From Gammaproteobacteria bacterium (GTDB taxonomy: Bacteria; Pseudomonadota; Gammaproteobacteria; Ga0077536), in NCBI GenBank assembly GCA_003540955.1, contig DPMX01000038.1:7524-20417 (forward strand): a stretch of DNA of 12,894 bases. The letters are read 5' to 3'. The translations under genes and the position numbers were made by a program. A model generated the notes under the pieces. The model was not told where the DNA came from. It did no database searches and saw only the letters and a list, made by a program, of their open reading frames with translations. Positions 7,225-12,894 of the stretch are shown here, piece after piece. Positions within the stretch are counted from its first letter, which is position 1. Every line of letters starts with the position of its first letter.

Positions 7225-7577
7225 GCCTTATTCGGTATAGGTACGCGAGGATCGAAGCGGAATTCTATTCGTAATATCCCGGCCGGGTATATCTCAACGA
7301 CACAGGTTTAAATTATATATGTTCATAAATGACTTCAACGATATTGCAAGTCGGCTCTCTACGACACGGTGGACCTCACTGGTCATTAAGTTAGCTGAGG
7401 CCTCAAAGCACAACCCAACACTTAAAAAGGGTAGATAGTAAACTATCGCACCAGGAAATAAGTAGCATAATGGCCTACGATGTTTAGTGATCTCTACAAA
7501 TAGTCGCCGTAGCGATTCCGACATAGATTTGTGATAGCCTAGCCTCACGTAGTAAAAATTGTCCACGGGTTCCATTC
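7225..7577. other. Divergent intergenic region of about 350 bp, no convincing gene
   Basis: This gap separates the starts of the glycosyltransferase (minus) and LuxA-like (plus) genes. It holds two weak overlapping frames. One is a 93-residue minus-strand frame (7575-7294) without a ribosome site. The other is a 39-residue plus-strand frame (ATG 7319, stop 7436-7438) with ordinary-looking composition, including an ASRLSTTRWTSLVIKLAEA stretch, but only a distant AGG as ribosome site. The right 130 bp is rich in stops on the plus strand and fits a control region. It contains an inverted repeat at 7434-7447. I see no tRNA, riboswitch or clear terminator. Confidence 0.5.
7434..7447. promoter_or_regulatory. 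Inverted repeat GATAGT-AA-ACTATC upstream of the LuxA-like gene
   Basis: Perfect 6-bp arms (GATAGT at 7434-7439, ACTATC at 7442-7447) lie around an AA centre, 130 bp before the ATG at 7578. The core TAGTAAACTA recurs exactly at 11722-11731, just upstream of the short-chain dehydrogenase gene, so a shared regulator is possible. Only two copies were noticed by eye. Confidence 0.28.
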
Positions 7578-8627
7578 ATGAAGTTCGGGCTGTTTTATCT
7601 TCCCAGTTTTGACGCTGAGACGCATCGGAACGCGGCTACCCTCTATGAGCAAATCTTCGAACAGGTCGAGCTTGCCGAGAAAGTTGGTTTTAATTCGGTG
7701 TGGTGCTCGGAGCACCACTTCTCGCCTTATGGTGGTGATATTCCGAACCCGCCGGTATTACTTGCTGCACTTGCTCAGAGGACGACTAGTATCCGACTGG
7801 GTACAGGGGGTGTTGCGTTGCCCATCAATAGGCCGCTGAATACGGCCGAACAGCTGGCGATGGTAGACAATCTATGCGGCGGAAGACTGGATATTGGGGT
7901 TGTGCGTGCCTTCTTGGAATCGGAGTATCGAGCGCTGAACGTTGACATGAATGAAAGCCGCGAGCGCTTTAACGAGAGCCTTGCCATCCTTTGCGGAACT
8001 TGGGCCAATGAGCGCTTTTCCTACGACGGGAAATATAGTTCATTTAAAGATGTTGAACTTCGTCCCCGGCCGGTTCAAAAAAAACCGCGTATTTTTCTGG
8101 GCTCAGTCATGAGCCCAGAATCGATAAAGTATGCGGGACTCATGGGTCTAAATCTCATGGTCATTCCGTATGCGGTATCTCTGGCTAAGATTAAGGACAT
8201 CATTTCAATGTACCGCGATGCGCTAGAGAAGGCTGGCCATAACCAGGCTGATTATTCGGTAATGGGTCCAGCTCACCTATTTGTGGGTGAAACTGAGGCT
8301 AAGGCGGTATCTGTTGTGCGTGAGCCGATCGTGCGTTATGTCGGCTACCTACGTGACGCTGTAAAATCTGACAAATGGTCAAAGGACTACCAAGGCTACG
8401 AAGGTATGGTAAAAATGGCCGAAGCGCTAATGGATTTTGACGTGATGTACGACCAGCGGTCGGTGTGTGGGGATTCTGCCCATGCTTCAGAATGTATCGA
8501 GGCGTTTCGGGACGCAGGAATAGACGAAATTTCTTTTGTTACGATAATGCCTGGTCTCGGGCAAGCGGAGATCCTTGATTCGATGCGTTGTTTTGCAACT
8601 GAGATAATGCCGAAATATCAGTCTTAA
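7578..8627 (+). CDS. LuxA-like LLM flavin-dependent monooxygenase
   Basis: A 349-residue bacterial luciferase-type monooxygenase, similar in length to LuxA. The N-terminal strand is MKFGLFYLPS. The WCSEHHFSPYGG segment (42-53) matches the E-H-H-F signature whose first His corresponds to the reactive-centre His44 of luciferase. RLGTGGVALPINRPLNTAEQLAMVDNLCGGRLDIGVVRAF (about 73-112) is the barrel core, and KKPRIFLG the later flavin phosphate region. It probably oxygenates an organic substrate in the cytoplasm with FMNH2 and O2 and would need a separate flavin reductase; the nitroreductase-fold protein two genes downstream is a possible donor. The ATG at 7578 has only a weak ribosome site. It leads a co-directional set with the VOC and nitroreductase genes, with a gap of 134 bp that may hold a second promoter. 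It is distinct from the other two LLM proteins in the window. The substrate is unknown. Confidence 0.92.
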   Translation: MKFGLFYLPSFDAETHRNAATLYEQIFEQVELAEKVGFNSVWCSEHHFSPYGGDIPNPPVLLAALAQRTTSIRLGTGGVALPINRPLNTAEQLAMVDNLCGGRLDIGVVRAFLESEYRALNVDMNESRERFNESLAILCGTWANERFSYDGKYSSFKDVELRPRPVQKKPRIFLGSVMSPESIKYAGLMGLNLMVIPYAVSLAKIKDIISMYRDALEKAGHNQADYSVMGPAHLFVGETEAKAVSVVREPIVRYVGYLRDAVKSDKWSKDYQGYEGMVKMAEALMDFDVMYDQRSVCGDSAHASECIEAFRDAGIDEISFVTIMPGLGQAEILDSMRCFATEIMPKYQS

Positions 8628-8702
8628 TCTGAAACGTGCTTAGGGTAGACTACGATCGTGTAAAGGAGCCTAATCACAGTTATTGAACTAGATGGTCACG
8701 AA

Positions 8703-8718
8703 GCAATGTTGACATTGC
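8703..8718. promoter_or_regulatory. Inverted repeat GCAATG-TTGA-CATTGC overlapping a TTGACA, upstream of the VOC gene
   Basis: Perfect 6-bp arms (8703-8708 and 8713-8718) around TTGA lie 43 bp before the ATG at 8762. The centre contains TTGACA (8709-8714), the consensus -35 hexamer, so a dimeric regulator here could compete with RNA polymerase. The matching -10 is poor at 17 bp (ATTTCG at 8732-8737); TATTAT at 8719-8724 is too close to pair with it. The promoter reading is therefore uncertain, while the palindrome itself is exact. Confidence 0.4.
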
Positions 8719-8761
8719 TATTATTCTCCACATTTCGTTCACGAAAAAGAAGGTTGCTGCT

Positions 8762-9451
8762 ATGGGTCAATTAAATGGGGTGCATCACGTCGCATTCATG
8801 ACTGCGGACGTGAAATCACAGATTGAGTTTTTCTCCAATGTGCTTGGAATGAAGCTCAAAGCTCTATATTGGATGCACAACGTAGAGGGATACTTCCACG
8901 CCTTCATGGAGTTAAATGAAAGTTGCTCTGTCGCTTTTGTGCAATCGCCGGCGGTAAAAGATATTCCAGTCGAGTATGGTGTCACTCATGCCGGCAATCC
9001 GGTCAAGCCGTGCTCGCCTGGGGTTATGCAGCATTTAGCCTTCAATTGCGATTCGGATGACGACCTGCTGGATATGCGGGATCGTATTCGCGCGAAAGGG
9101 GTGCGCGTTCTTGGCCCACTCGACCATGGGTTTTGTAAATCGATTTACTTTGGTGGACCTGAGGACCTAGTACTCGAGGTTTCGACATCAAATGGGATCG
9201 GTATTAATGAAAAGGCATGGATTGATCCGGAGGTAGTGAAATTAAACGGGATATCTCCGGAAGAACTTAAAAGTTACAAGTATCCGGCCGAATTTGATCG
9301 GGTGGACGAGCCTATCGGACAACCTGCAGCCGATACAGGGCGACCTGAATATAAGAATATGGATCCAGAGTTTGCCGGTGCCTTCGATCTGCCAGACAGC
9401 GTAGTCACCATGGAGTTGAGTGAAGCAACCCCACCGGTGAAAGTGGCCTAG
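8762..9451 (+). CDS. VOC-fold (glyoxalase/extradiol dioxygenase superfamily) protein with C-terminal extension
   Basis: A 229-residue protein whose first ~145 residues form one vicinal oxygen chelate domain made of two bab modules: NGVHHVAFMTADVKSQIEFF (5-24) opens the first, and GVMQHLAFNCDSDDDLLDM (87-105) the second. His9 (or His8), His91 and Glu139 (LVLEVST) sit where the superfamily places its metal ligands, so it is likely a metalloenzyme. Classic extradiol dioxygenases of the HsaC/BphC kind have two such domains and about 290 residues. This protein has one plus a ~80-residue Pro/Glu/Asp-rich tail with no domain I recognise. A lyase, isomerase or small ring-cleaving oxygenase are all possible. 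GAAGG lies 8 nt before the ATG. It sits between the LuxA-like and nitroreductase genes on the same strand, which suggests a shared pathway. Confidence 0.88.
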   Translation: MGQLNGVHHVAFMTADVKSQIEFFSNVLGMKLKALYWMHNVEGYFHAFMELNESCSVAFVQSPAVKDIPVEYGVTHAGNPVKPCSPGVMQHLAFNCDSDDDLLDMRDRIRAKGVRVLGPLDHGFCKSIYFGGPEDLVLEVSTSNGIGINEKAWIDPEVVKLNGISPEELKSYKYPAEFDRVDEPIGQPAADTGRPEYKNMDPEFAGAFDLPDSVVTMELSEATPPVKVA

Positions 9452-9530
9452 GCTGATATCGACTGATCTACTTTCGGCAGGATCTAGTGTGATCTGGAGG
9501 TACAAGAGATAATCGTTCGATATTCGGAGA

Positions 9531-10187
9531 GTGAGTATGGGTGATGATCCTGGCATCTTTGAGGTTATGCATACAATGCGAACGATGCGTCGGCTAAAAA
9601 CAGAACCCGTGCCGGCTGAAATGATCCATAAAATACTGGATGCTGGCATCCGCGCGCCGAGTGGACAAAACACGCAGCGCTGGGCATTTCTCGTGGTAAC
9701 AGATTCTGAGGGTAAGCAATTTTTCGGTGAACGTTACGATTATTGGTTGCATCACCAGTTCGGTGACCGCATTTCAAACTTTGATGAATCTACGTCAATG
9801 GGTCGTACGACTAAGGCAGCGCTTCATCTCGCGAAACATATGCATGAGGCGCCTGTATTGCTATTTTGTTGTGGTAAACGTGATTGGCCATTTGCCGTAG
9901 CTGAAGAGAAGCGTGTCGGTAAGGCGCCACCCTCGCACGGTTCGATTTATCCGTGTGTGCAGAACATCTTACTTGCATGTCGTGCTCTCGGCTTAGGCGC
10001 TAGTTTAACCACCATGCATCAAATGTTCGAAGAGGAAATACACGGGTATTACCAGATTCCAGAAGATTACGGTGTTGTTGCGGTGATTCCTATCGGATTT
10101 CCGCAAGGAAAATTTGGACCGGTTTCGCGTGAACCGGTTGAGACAAAGACCCATTATGGAAAATGGGGCAATCGAAAGCTTGAATGA
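9531..10187 (+). CDS. Nitroreductase-fold FMN oxidoreductase
   Basis: A 218-residue flavoprotein of the nitroreductase superfamily. It opens with a helix and the basic FMN-phosphate segment MHTMRTMRRLKTEPV (13-27), then IRAPSGQNTQRWAFLVV (40-56), the dimer and FMN-binding core. GSIYPCVQNILLACRALGLGASLTT (137-161) is the central helix region, and IGFPQGKFGPVSR (188-200) is the usual C-terminal motif. It probably uses NAD(P)H to reduce FMN-bound substrates such as enones or nitro compounds, or to supply reduced flavin to the LuxA-like enzyme upstream; sequence does not decide. The longest frame begins at GTG 9531, but GGAGA (9526-9530) touches that codon and lies 6 nt before ATG 9537, so Met3 is probably the true start. 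It follows the VOC gene by 79-85 bp and is likely co-transcribed with it. It converges on the FAD oxidase gene 72 bp away. Confidence 0.92.
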   Translation: MSMGDDPGIFEVMHTMRTMRRLKTEPVPAEMIHKILDAGIRAPSGQNTQRWAFLVVTDSEGKQFFGERYDYWLHHQFGDRISNFDESTSMGRTTKAALHLAKHMHEAPVLLFCCGKRDWPFAVAEEKRVGKAPPSHGSIYPCVQNILLACRALGLGASLTTMHQMFEEEIHGYYQIPEDYGVVAVIPIGFPQGKFGPVSREPVETKTHYGKWGNRKLE

Positions 10188-10259
10188 AGATTTTCGTGCA
10201 GTTATTCCGTAGCAAGTGATACGTTTTAATTCTACGCTTAGATATTTAAGGCTGATGGA

Positions 10260-11636
10260 TTACGGTTTAACGTTTTGATTCATGCAAAAAAAGTTTGTTG
10301 GATCATATTTCTGTTTAAGAGTAACGAGTCGATCATAATTGACCCCAAAGGTTGCACGTAACTGCGTTTCGTCCGTCATTTGGTCGGCCCCTATTAGATT
10401 CGCGTAGATTCGGCCGTTAGAATACGGCTCAATCGCATTATAGGTGTTCCGTACCCACTCTATATGGTCGGCATCCTCGGTGGCATCTTGCCACTGCCCG
10501 ATGACACCCAAATCGTACTGTGCGTTTCGATGTGCAAATGCTGTGTCGGTTTCACCTATTTCGCTCGATGGACCACCAAAGTAATATTCGATCATGAGTG
10601 CTGACAAAGGTGAAGTATTCCGATTGCCATGTTCGACAATTAGATCGATCGCGTCATCGGTCAGTTCGTCGATAAAGGATGATTTCCAGTAGTTCCGATT
10701 ACCGTACGGAAATCCGGCGTCGAACATGGTTTGCATTTCGATACGGGGTATTAAAGCCAGGGTATCAGCGATCGGCGAGCCGAATTCGCGCAGCGGTCGA
10801 AGCGCTGACTCTGCGCTTGCGGGGTCTCCACAATAGCAAGCGAGTATAGCTGTCGCGGGTATCCCATCAGGTGTCGTCAAGCAGGCGCAATAGGCAGTAA
10901 GTTCTAACGGCGCTTTTTTTGTAAAATCCCGATAGAAACGATAGACGTCGTTCGCCGCTGAGCGCGGATAGATAACCATGCCCCCGATAACCTTAGCTAT
11001 CGAGTGGGCTCGGAATCGGAAATTGGCTACTACTCCGAAATTACCGCCACCTCCTCGCAGGCCCCAGAAGAGGTCCTGGTTTTCTGTTTCGCTCGCCATA
11101 ACGATCTCACCGTCGGCCGTTATAACTTCCGCGGAGATTAAGTTGTCGCAGGTCATCCCATATTTCCGCACGAGCCAACCAACGCCACCGCCTAGCGCGA
11201 GACCTCCAATGCCAGTCTCAGAGATAATGCCTGCGGGCACCGCAAGCCCGAATGCATGTGAAGCAGTGTCGATATCGCCCAATGTGCACCCACCTCCTGT
11301 CGTGACGGAGTTAGTTTTTGTGTCAATTGACACGTCGTTCATTAAAGTCAAGTCGATCATCAGGCCGTCATCGCAGACGGCGTTCCCAGCAACATTGTGG
11401 CCACCGCCGCGAACGGAAACTAGTAAATCATGTTCGCGCGCGAAGAGCACAGCGCGCACAACATCATTAGTAGAAAGGCAGCGGACAATCAGTTTAGGGC
11501 GTCGGTCAATCATGGCATTCCATATTTTCCGCGCGGCATCATATTCCGGATCACCTGGTCGTTGTAGGCTTCCGTCGAGTTGCTTGGCGAGATTGCTCAG
11601 GTAGCGTTGATCCATATCTTTGGCCCCGTGCGACAA
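10260..11636 (-). CDS. FAD-binding oxidase, berberine bridge enzyme type (PCMH/BBE), probably mono-covalent FAD
   Basis: A 458-residue flavin oxidase with an N-terminal PCMH FAD-binding domain (about 45-220) and a C-terminal BBE-type tail (NYDRLVTLKQKYDPTNFFCMNQNVKP). VSVRGGGHNVAGN (73-85) supplies His80, the expected covalent FAD anchor. In bicovalent members a Cys follows PAGV; here the segment reads PAGIISETGIGG with Ile138 at that place, so only the His link is expected. The family oxidises alcohols, sugars or amines with O2 and releases H2O2; the substrate here is not evident. There is no signal peptide. The longest frame starts at TTG 11636, but the ATG at 11615-11613 (residue 8) is likelier: it has a GGGG about 8 nt upstream, and a TATAAT on the minus strand (11641-11636) overlaps the TTG. 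It is divergent from the SDR gene (112-bp shared region) and opposes the surrounding plus-strand genes. Confidence 0.93.
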   Translation of the reverse strand: MSHGAKDMDQRYLSNLAKQLDGSLQRPGDPEYDAARKIWNAMIDRRPKLIVRCLSTNDVVRAVLFAREHDLLVSVRGGGHNVAGNAVCDDGLMIDLTLMNDVSIDTKTNSVTTGGGCTLGDIDTASHAFGLAVPAGIISETGIGGLALGGGVGWLVRKYGMTCDNLISAEVITADGEIVMASETENQDLFWGLRGGGGNFGVVANFRFRAHSIAKVIGGMVIYPRSAANDVYRFYRDFTKKAPLELTAYCACLTTPDGIPATAILACYCGDPASAESALRPLREFGSPIADTLALIPRIEMQTMFDAGFPYGNRNYWKSSFIDELTDDAIDLIVEHGNRNTSPLSALMIEYYFGGPSSEIGETDTAFAHRNAQYDLGVIGQWQDATEDADHIEWVRNTYNAIEPYSNGRIYANLIGADQMTDETQLRATFGVNYDRLVTLKQKYDPTNFFCMNQNVKP

Positions 11637-11641
11637 TTATA

Positions 11642-11651
11642 TTACCGGTAA
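11642..11651. promoter_or_regulatory. 10-bp perfect palindrome TTACCGGTAA in the FAD oxidase/SDR divergent region
   Basis: TTACCGGTAA is fully self-complementary and lies beside a minus-strand TATAAT (11641-11636) upstream of the FAD oxidase gene. A second short repeat, ACAAC-AC-GTTGT at 11677-11688, lies 25 bp away. Either could be a regulator site for the divergent pair. A chance origin is possible for such short sites. Confidence 0.28.
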
Positions 11652-11721
11652 ACCTTAGGCTTTCTAGGAGCAGGTGACAACACGTTGTAGAAATTAGTTT
11701 CATGAATGGGAGATGATGTAG

Positions 11722-11731
11722 TAGTAAACTA
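11722..11731. promoter_or_regulatory. TAGTAAACTA, second copy of the core seen at 7436-7445
   Basis: This imperfect palindrome (TAGT-AA-ACTA) ends 17 bp before the ATG of the SDR gene and is identical over 10 bp to the centre of the inverted repeat at 7434-7447. Its place just ahead of the ribosome site (GGGAG) suits a repressor site better than an activator site. Confidence is low because the match is short. Confidence 0.25.
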
Positions 11732-11748
11732 GCACAGGGAGTTACGAC

Positions 11749-12621
11749 ATGGATAGATTTAGAGACCGAGTTGCGGTTGTAACAGGAGCTGGTTCGGGTA
11801 TCGGACGTGCTCTTGCACTAGCGCTCGCGGGACGCGGCTGCAAAATTGTACTAGCCGATGTTGAGGCGAAGCCCTTGAGCGAGGTGGAGGATGCCGTTAA
11901 GGCGCTCGATGTCGAGGCACTCGCGGTAGAAACCGATGTTGGGAACGCTGAATCAATGGCTGCGCTGGCTAACGCAACCGTTGGACAGTTCGGTGCGACA
12001 CATATCTTATGCAACAATGCTGGCGTAGGCGGCGGCGGCTTAATTAAGAATCAACAGTTGGTAGATTGGAAATGGCTCATCAACGTTAATTTATGGGGCG
12101 TTATCCATGGGCTACAGTATTTTTTACCGCATTTGATTCAAGCTGATGAAGCACATATTGTTAGCACTGCCTCGGTTGCGGGCCTATATTCGCTGCCCGG
12201 CCTTGGTCCGTACAATGCGACTAAATATGGGGTGGTCGCAATTATGGAAACCTTGTATGCCGAAATGGCTCAGGACGACGGATCTAACATCGATGTTTCG
12301 GTATTGTGTCCAGGAGTCGTTAATACGAATATTGCTAGCGCTCACCGCAATCGACCTCAGAGTTTTCGACGAAAGCGGGCTTCGCCAGGCAATGGTAAAG
12401 AAGATAGAGATCACAATGAAGCGAAAAAACGCAACGCGACAATTGCTGCTGCTTTAAAAACAGGTAAGGATCCGGCGGAAATAGCGGAAATTGTAATGGA
12501 GGCGATAGTCGAGCGTCGTTTCTGGATACTTTCACACCAAGAGCATTTGCAAGACGTTCGTAAACGTAACGATGCGTTGTACGGACTTGTAAATCCGACG
12601 CCGCCACGGGAGATTTTTTAG
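11749..12621 (+). CDS. Short-chain dehydrogenase/reductase (classical SDR), probably NAD-dependent
   Basis: A 290-residue classical SDR. The Rossmann motif is TGAGSGIG (12-19), followed by IVLADVE with Asp37 at the end of strand 2, which favours NAD(H) over NADP(H). NNAG (89-92), Asn114, Ser142 and YNATK (Tyr155, Lys159) complete the catalytic tetrad, so the enzyme should be active. CPGVVNTNI (187-195) is the usual post-catalytic segment. It is longer than the typical 250 residues because of a basic, charged insert at about 199-230 (HRNRPQSFRRKRASPGNGK and following), where substrate-binding loops usually lie. GGGAG with a 7-nt spacer supports the ATG. It is followed after 73 bp by an acyl-CoA-dehydrogenase-fold gene on the same strand and is probably co-transcribed with it. 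The likely role is oxidation of an alcohol produced by a hydroxylase in the same region; the substrate is unknown. Confidence 0.93.
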   Translation: MDRFRDRVAVVTGAGSGIGRALALALAGRGCKIVLADVEAKPLSEVEDAVKALDVEALAVETDVGNAESMAALANATVGQFGATHILCNNAGVGGGGLIKNQQLVDWKWLINVNLWGVIHGLQYFLPHLIQADEAHIVSTASVAGLYSLPGLGPYNATKYGVVAIMETLYAEMAQDDGSNIDVSVLCPGVVNTNIASAHRNRPQSFRRKRASPGNGKEDRDHNEAKKRNATIAAALKTGKDPAEIAEIVMEAIVERRFWILSHQEHLQDVRKRNDALYGLVNPTPPREIF

Positions 12622-12694
12622 CCTAGTTTGGACGCGAGAATAATATACATTTTTTTAATAAAGTTTGATGACTTAAATTCGAGGAATCACAATA

Positions 12695-12894
12695 ATGAGC
12701 GTTACAAAGGAAGAGCTATTGGAGCGCGTAAATAGTTTGTTACCAGCGATCTCAGCGCGGTCACAACAGAGCGAAGTCGAGCGCAAACCTAACGATGACA
12801 CTATACGCGAACTTATAGAGACCGAAGTGATGCAAGCGCTAGTGCCCGCTTGCTACGGTGGGCATGAACTTGGCCTCGATACATTAATGGAAAT
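12695..12894 (+). CDS. Acyl-CoA dehydrogenase-fold flavoprotein, N-terminus only (right edge)
   Basis: A frame open from ATG 12695 to the right edge gives 66 residues. The pattern LLPAISARSQQSEVERK, then a helix with IRELIETEVMQALVPACYGG, then HELGLDTLME fits the N-terminal helical domain of the acyl-CoA dehydrogenase superfamily. The Arg/Gln-rich first helix and the VPACYGG segment look most like the two-component flavin-dependent monooxygenase branch (HpaB/HsaA, group D), but this is only about 15% of the protein and a true acyl-CoA dehydrogenase cannot be excluded. GAGGA at 12681-12685, 9 nt upstream, supports the start. If it is a group D monooxygenase it would need reduced flavin from a partner such as the nitroreductase-fold protein. 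Confidence 0.75.
   Translation, partial: MSVTKEELLERVNSLLPAISARSQQSEVERKPNDDTIRELIETEVMQALVPACYGGHELGLDTLME

Noticed and set aside
7294..7575. 93-residue minus-strand frame in the intergenic region
   Set aside because: It has no ribosome site, no recognisable domain, and begins 2 bp from the start of the divergent LuxA-like gene, so its leader would lie inside that coding region. Kept only as a note in the intergenic entry.
8762..9451. Two-domain extradiol dioxygenase (BphC/HsaC type)
   Set aside because: Only one VOC domain can be traced; the remaining 80 residues do not show a second set of bab modules.
10978..11604. Plus-strand frame of 208 residues opposite the FAD oxidase
   Set aside because: It is antisense to a clear BBE-type oxidase with conserved motifs, and its composition (Pro/Ser/Arg-rich) is typical of a shadow frame.

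Overview
The window looks like an accessory catabolic region of a Gram-negative bacterium, most likely a marine-type gammaproteobacterium. The reasons are a YbaN-type (DUF454) inner-membrane protein, a proteobacterial-style lipoprotein with a lipobox cysteine, roughly balanced base composition, and many paralogous flavin oxidoreductases. No rRNA, tRNA, CRISPR array, transposase or phage gene was seen. The lineage is inferred from protein style alone and was not tested.

Layout, left to right. 1-754 (minus): 5' part of a RutA/SsuD-like FMN-dependent monooxygenase that runs off the left edge and starts at a TTG. 899-1366 (plus): small lipoprotein. 1515-1898 (minus): YbaN-like membrane protein, with a doubtful overlapping small ORF upstream. 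2170-4476 (plus): molybdenum hydroxylase large subunit (CoxL/xanthine dehydrogenase family, form II-type motif) with no small or medium subunit genes beside it. 4479-5459 (minus): second luciferase-like (LLM) oxidoreductase, 2 bp from the preceding gene, tail to tail. 5532-6272 (plus): SAM methyltransferase resembling toxoflavin synthase ToxA. 6370-7224 (minus): GT-D fold (DUF1792) glycosyltransferase. 7225-7577: divergent intergenic region of about 350 bp. 7578-8627, 8762-9451 and 9531-10187 (plus): LuxA-like LLM monooxygenase, VOC-fold protein and nitroreductase-fold flavoprotein, a probable co-directional set. 10260-11636 (minus): berberine-bridge-type FAD oxidase. 11749-12621 and 12695 to the right edge (plus): short-chain dehydrogenase and the start of an acyl-CoA-dehydrogenase-fold flavoprotein.

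Nine of the fourteen or so genes encode or resemble redox enzymes: three LLM proteins from three different subfamilies, a Mo hydroxylase, a VOC protein, a nitroreductase, a BBE oxidase, an SDR and an ACAD-fold flavoprotein. The right half (7578 to the end) is the best candidate for a functional pathway: hydroxylation, possible ring or C-C chemistry by the VOC protein, dehydrogenation and flavin reduction. The substrate cannot be read from sequence. The left half is a mosaic of single genes on alternating strands, so they need not share a pathway. Several intergenic regions hold short inverted repeats that could be regulator sites; these are reported at low confidence.
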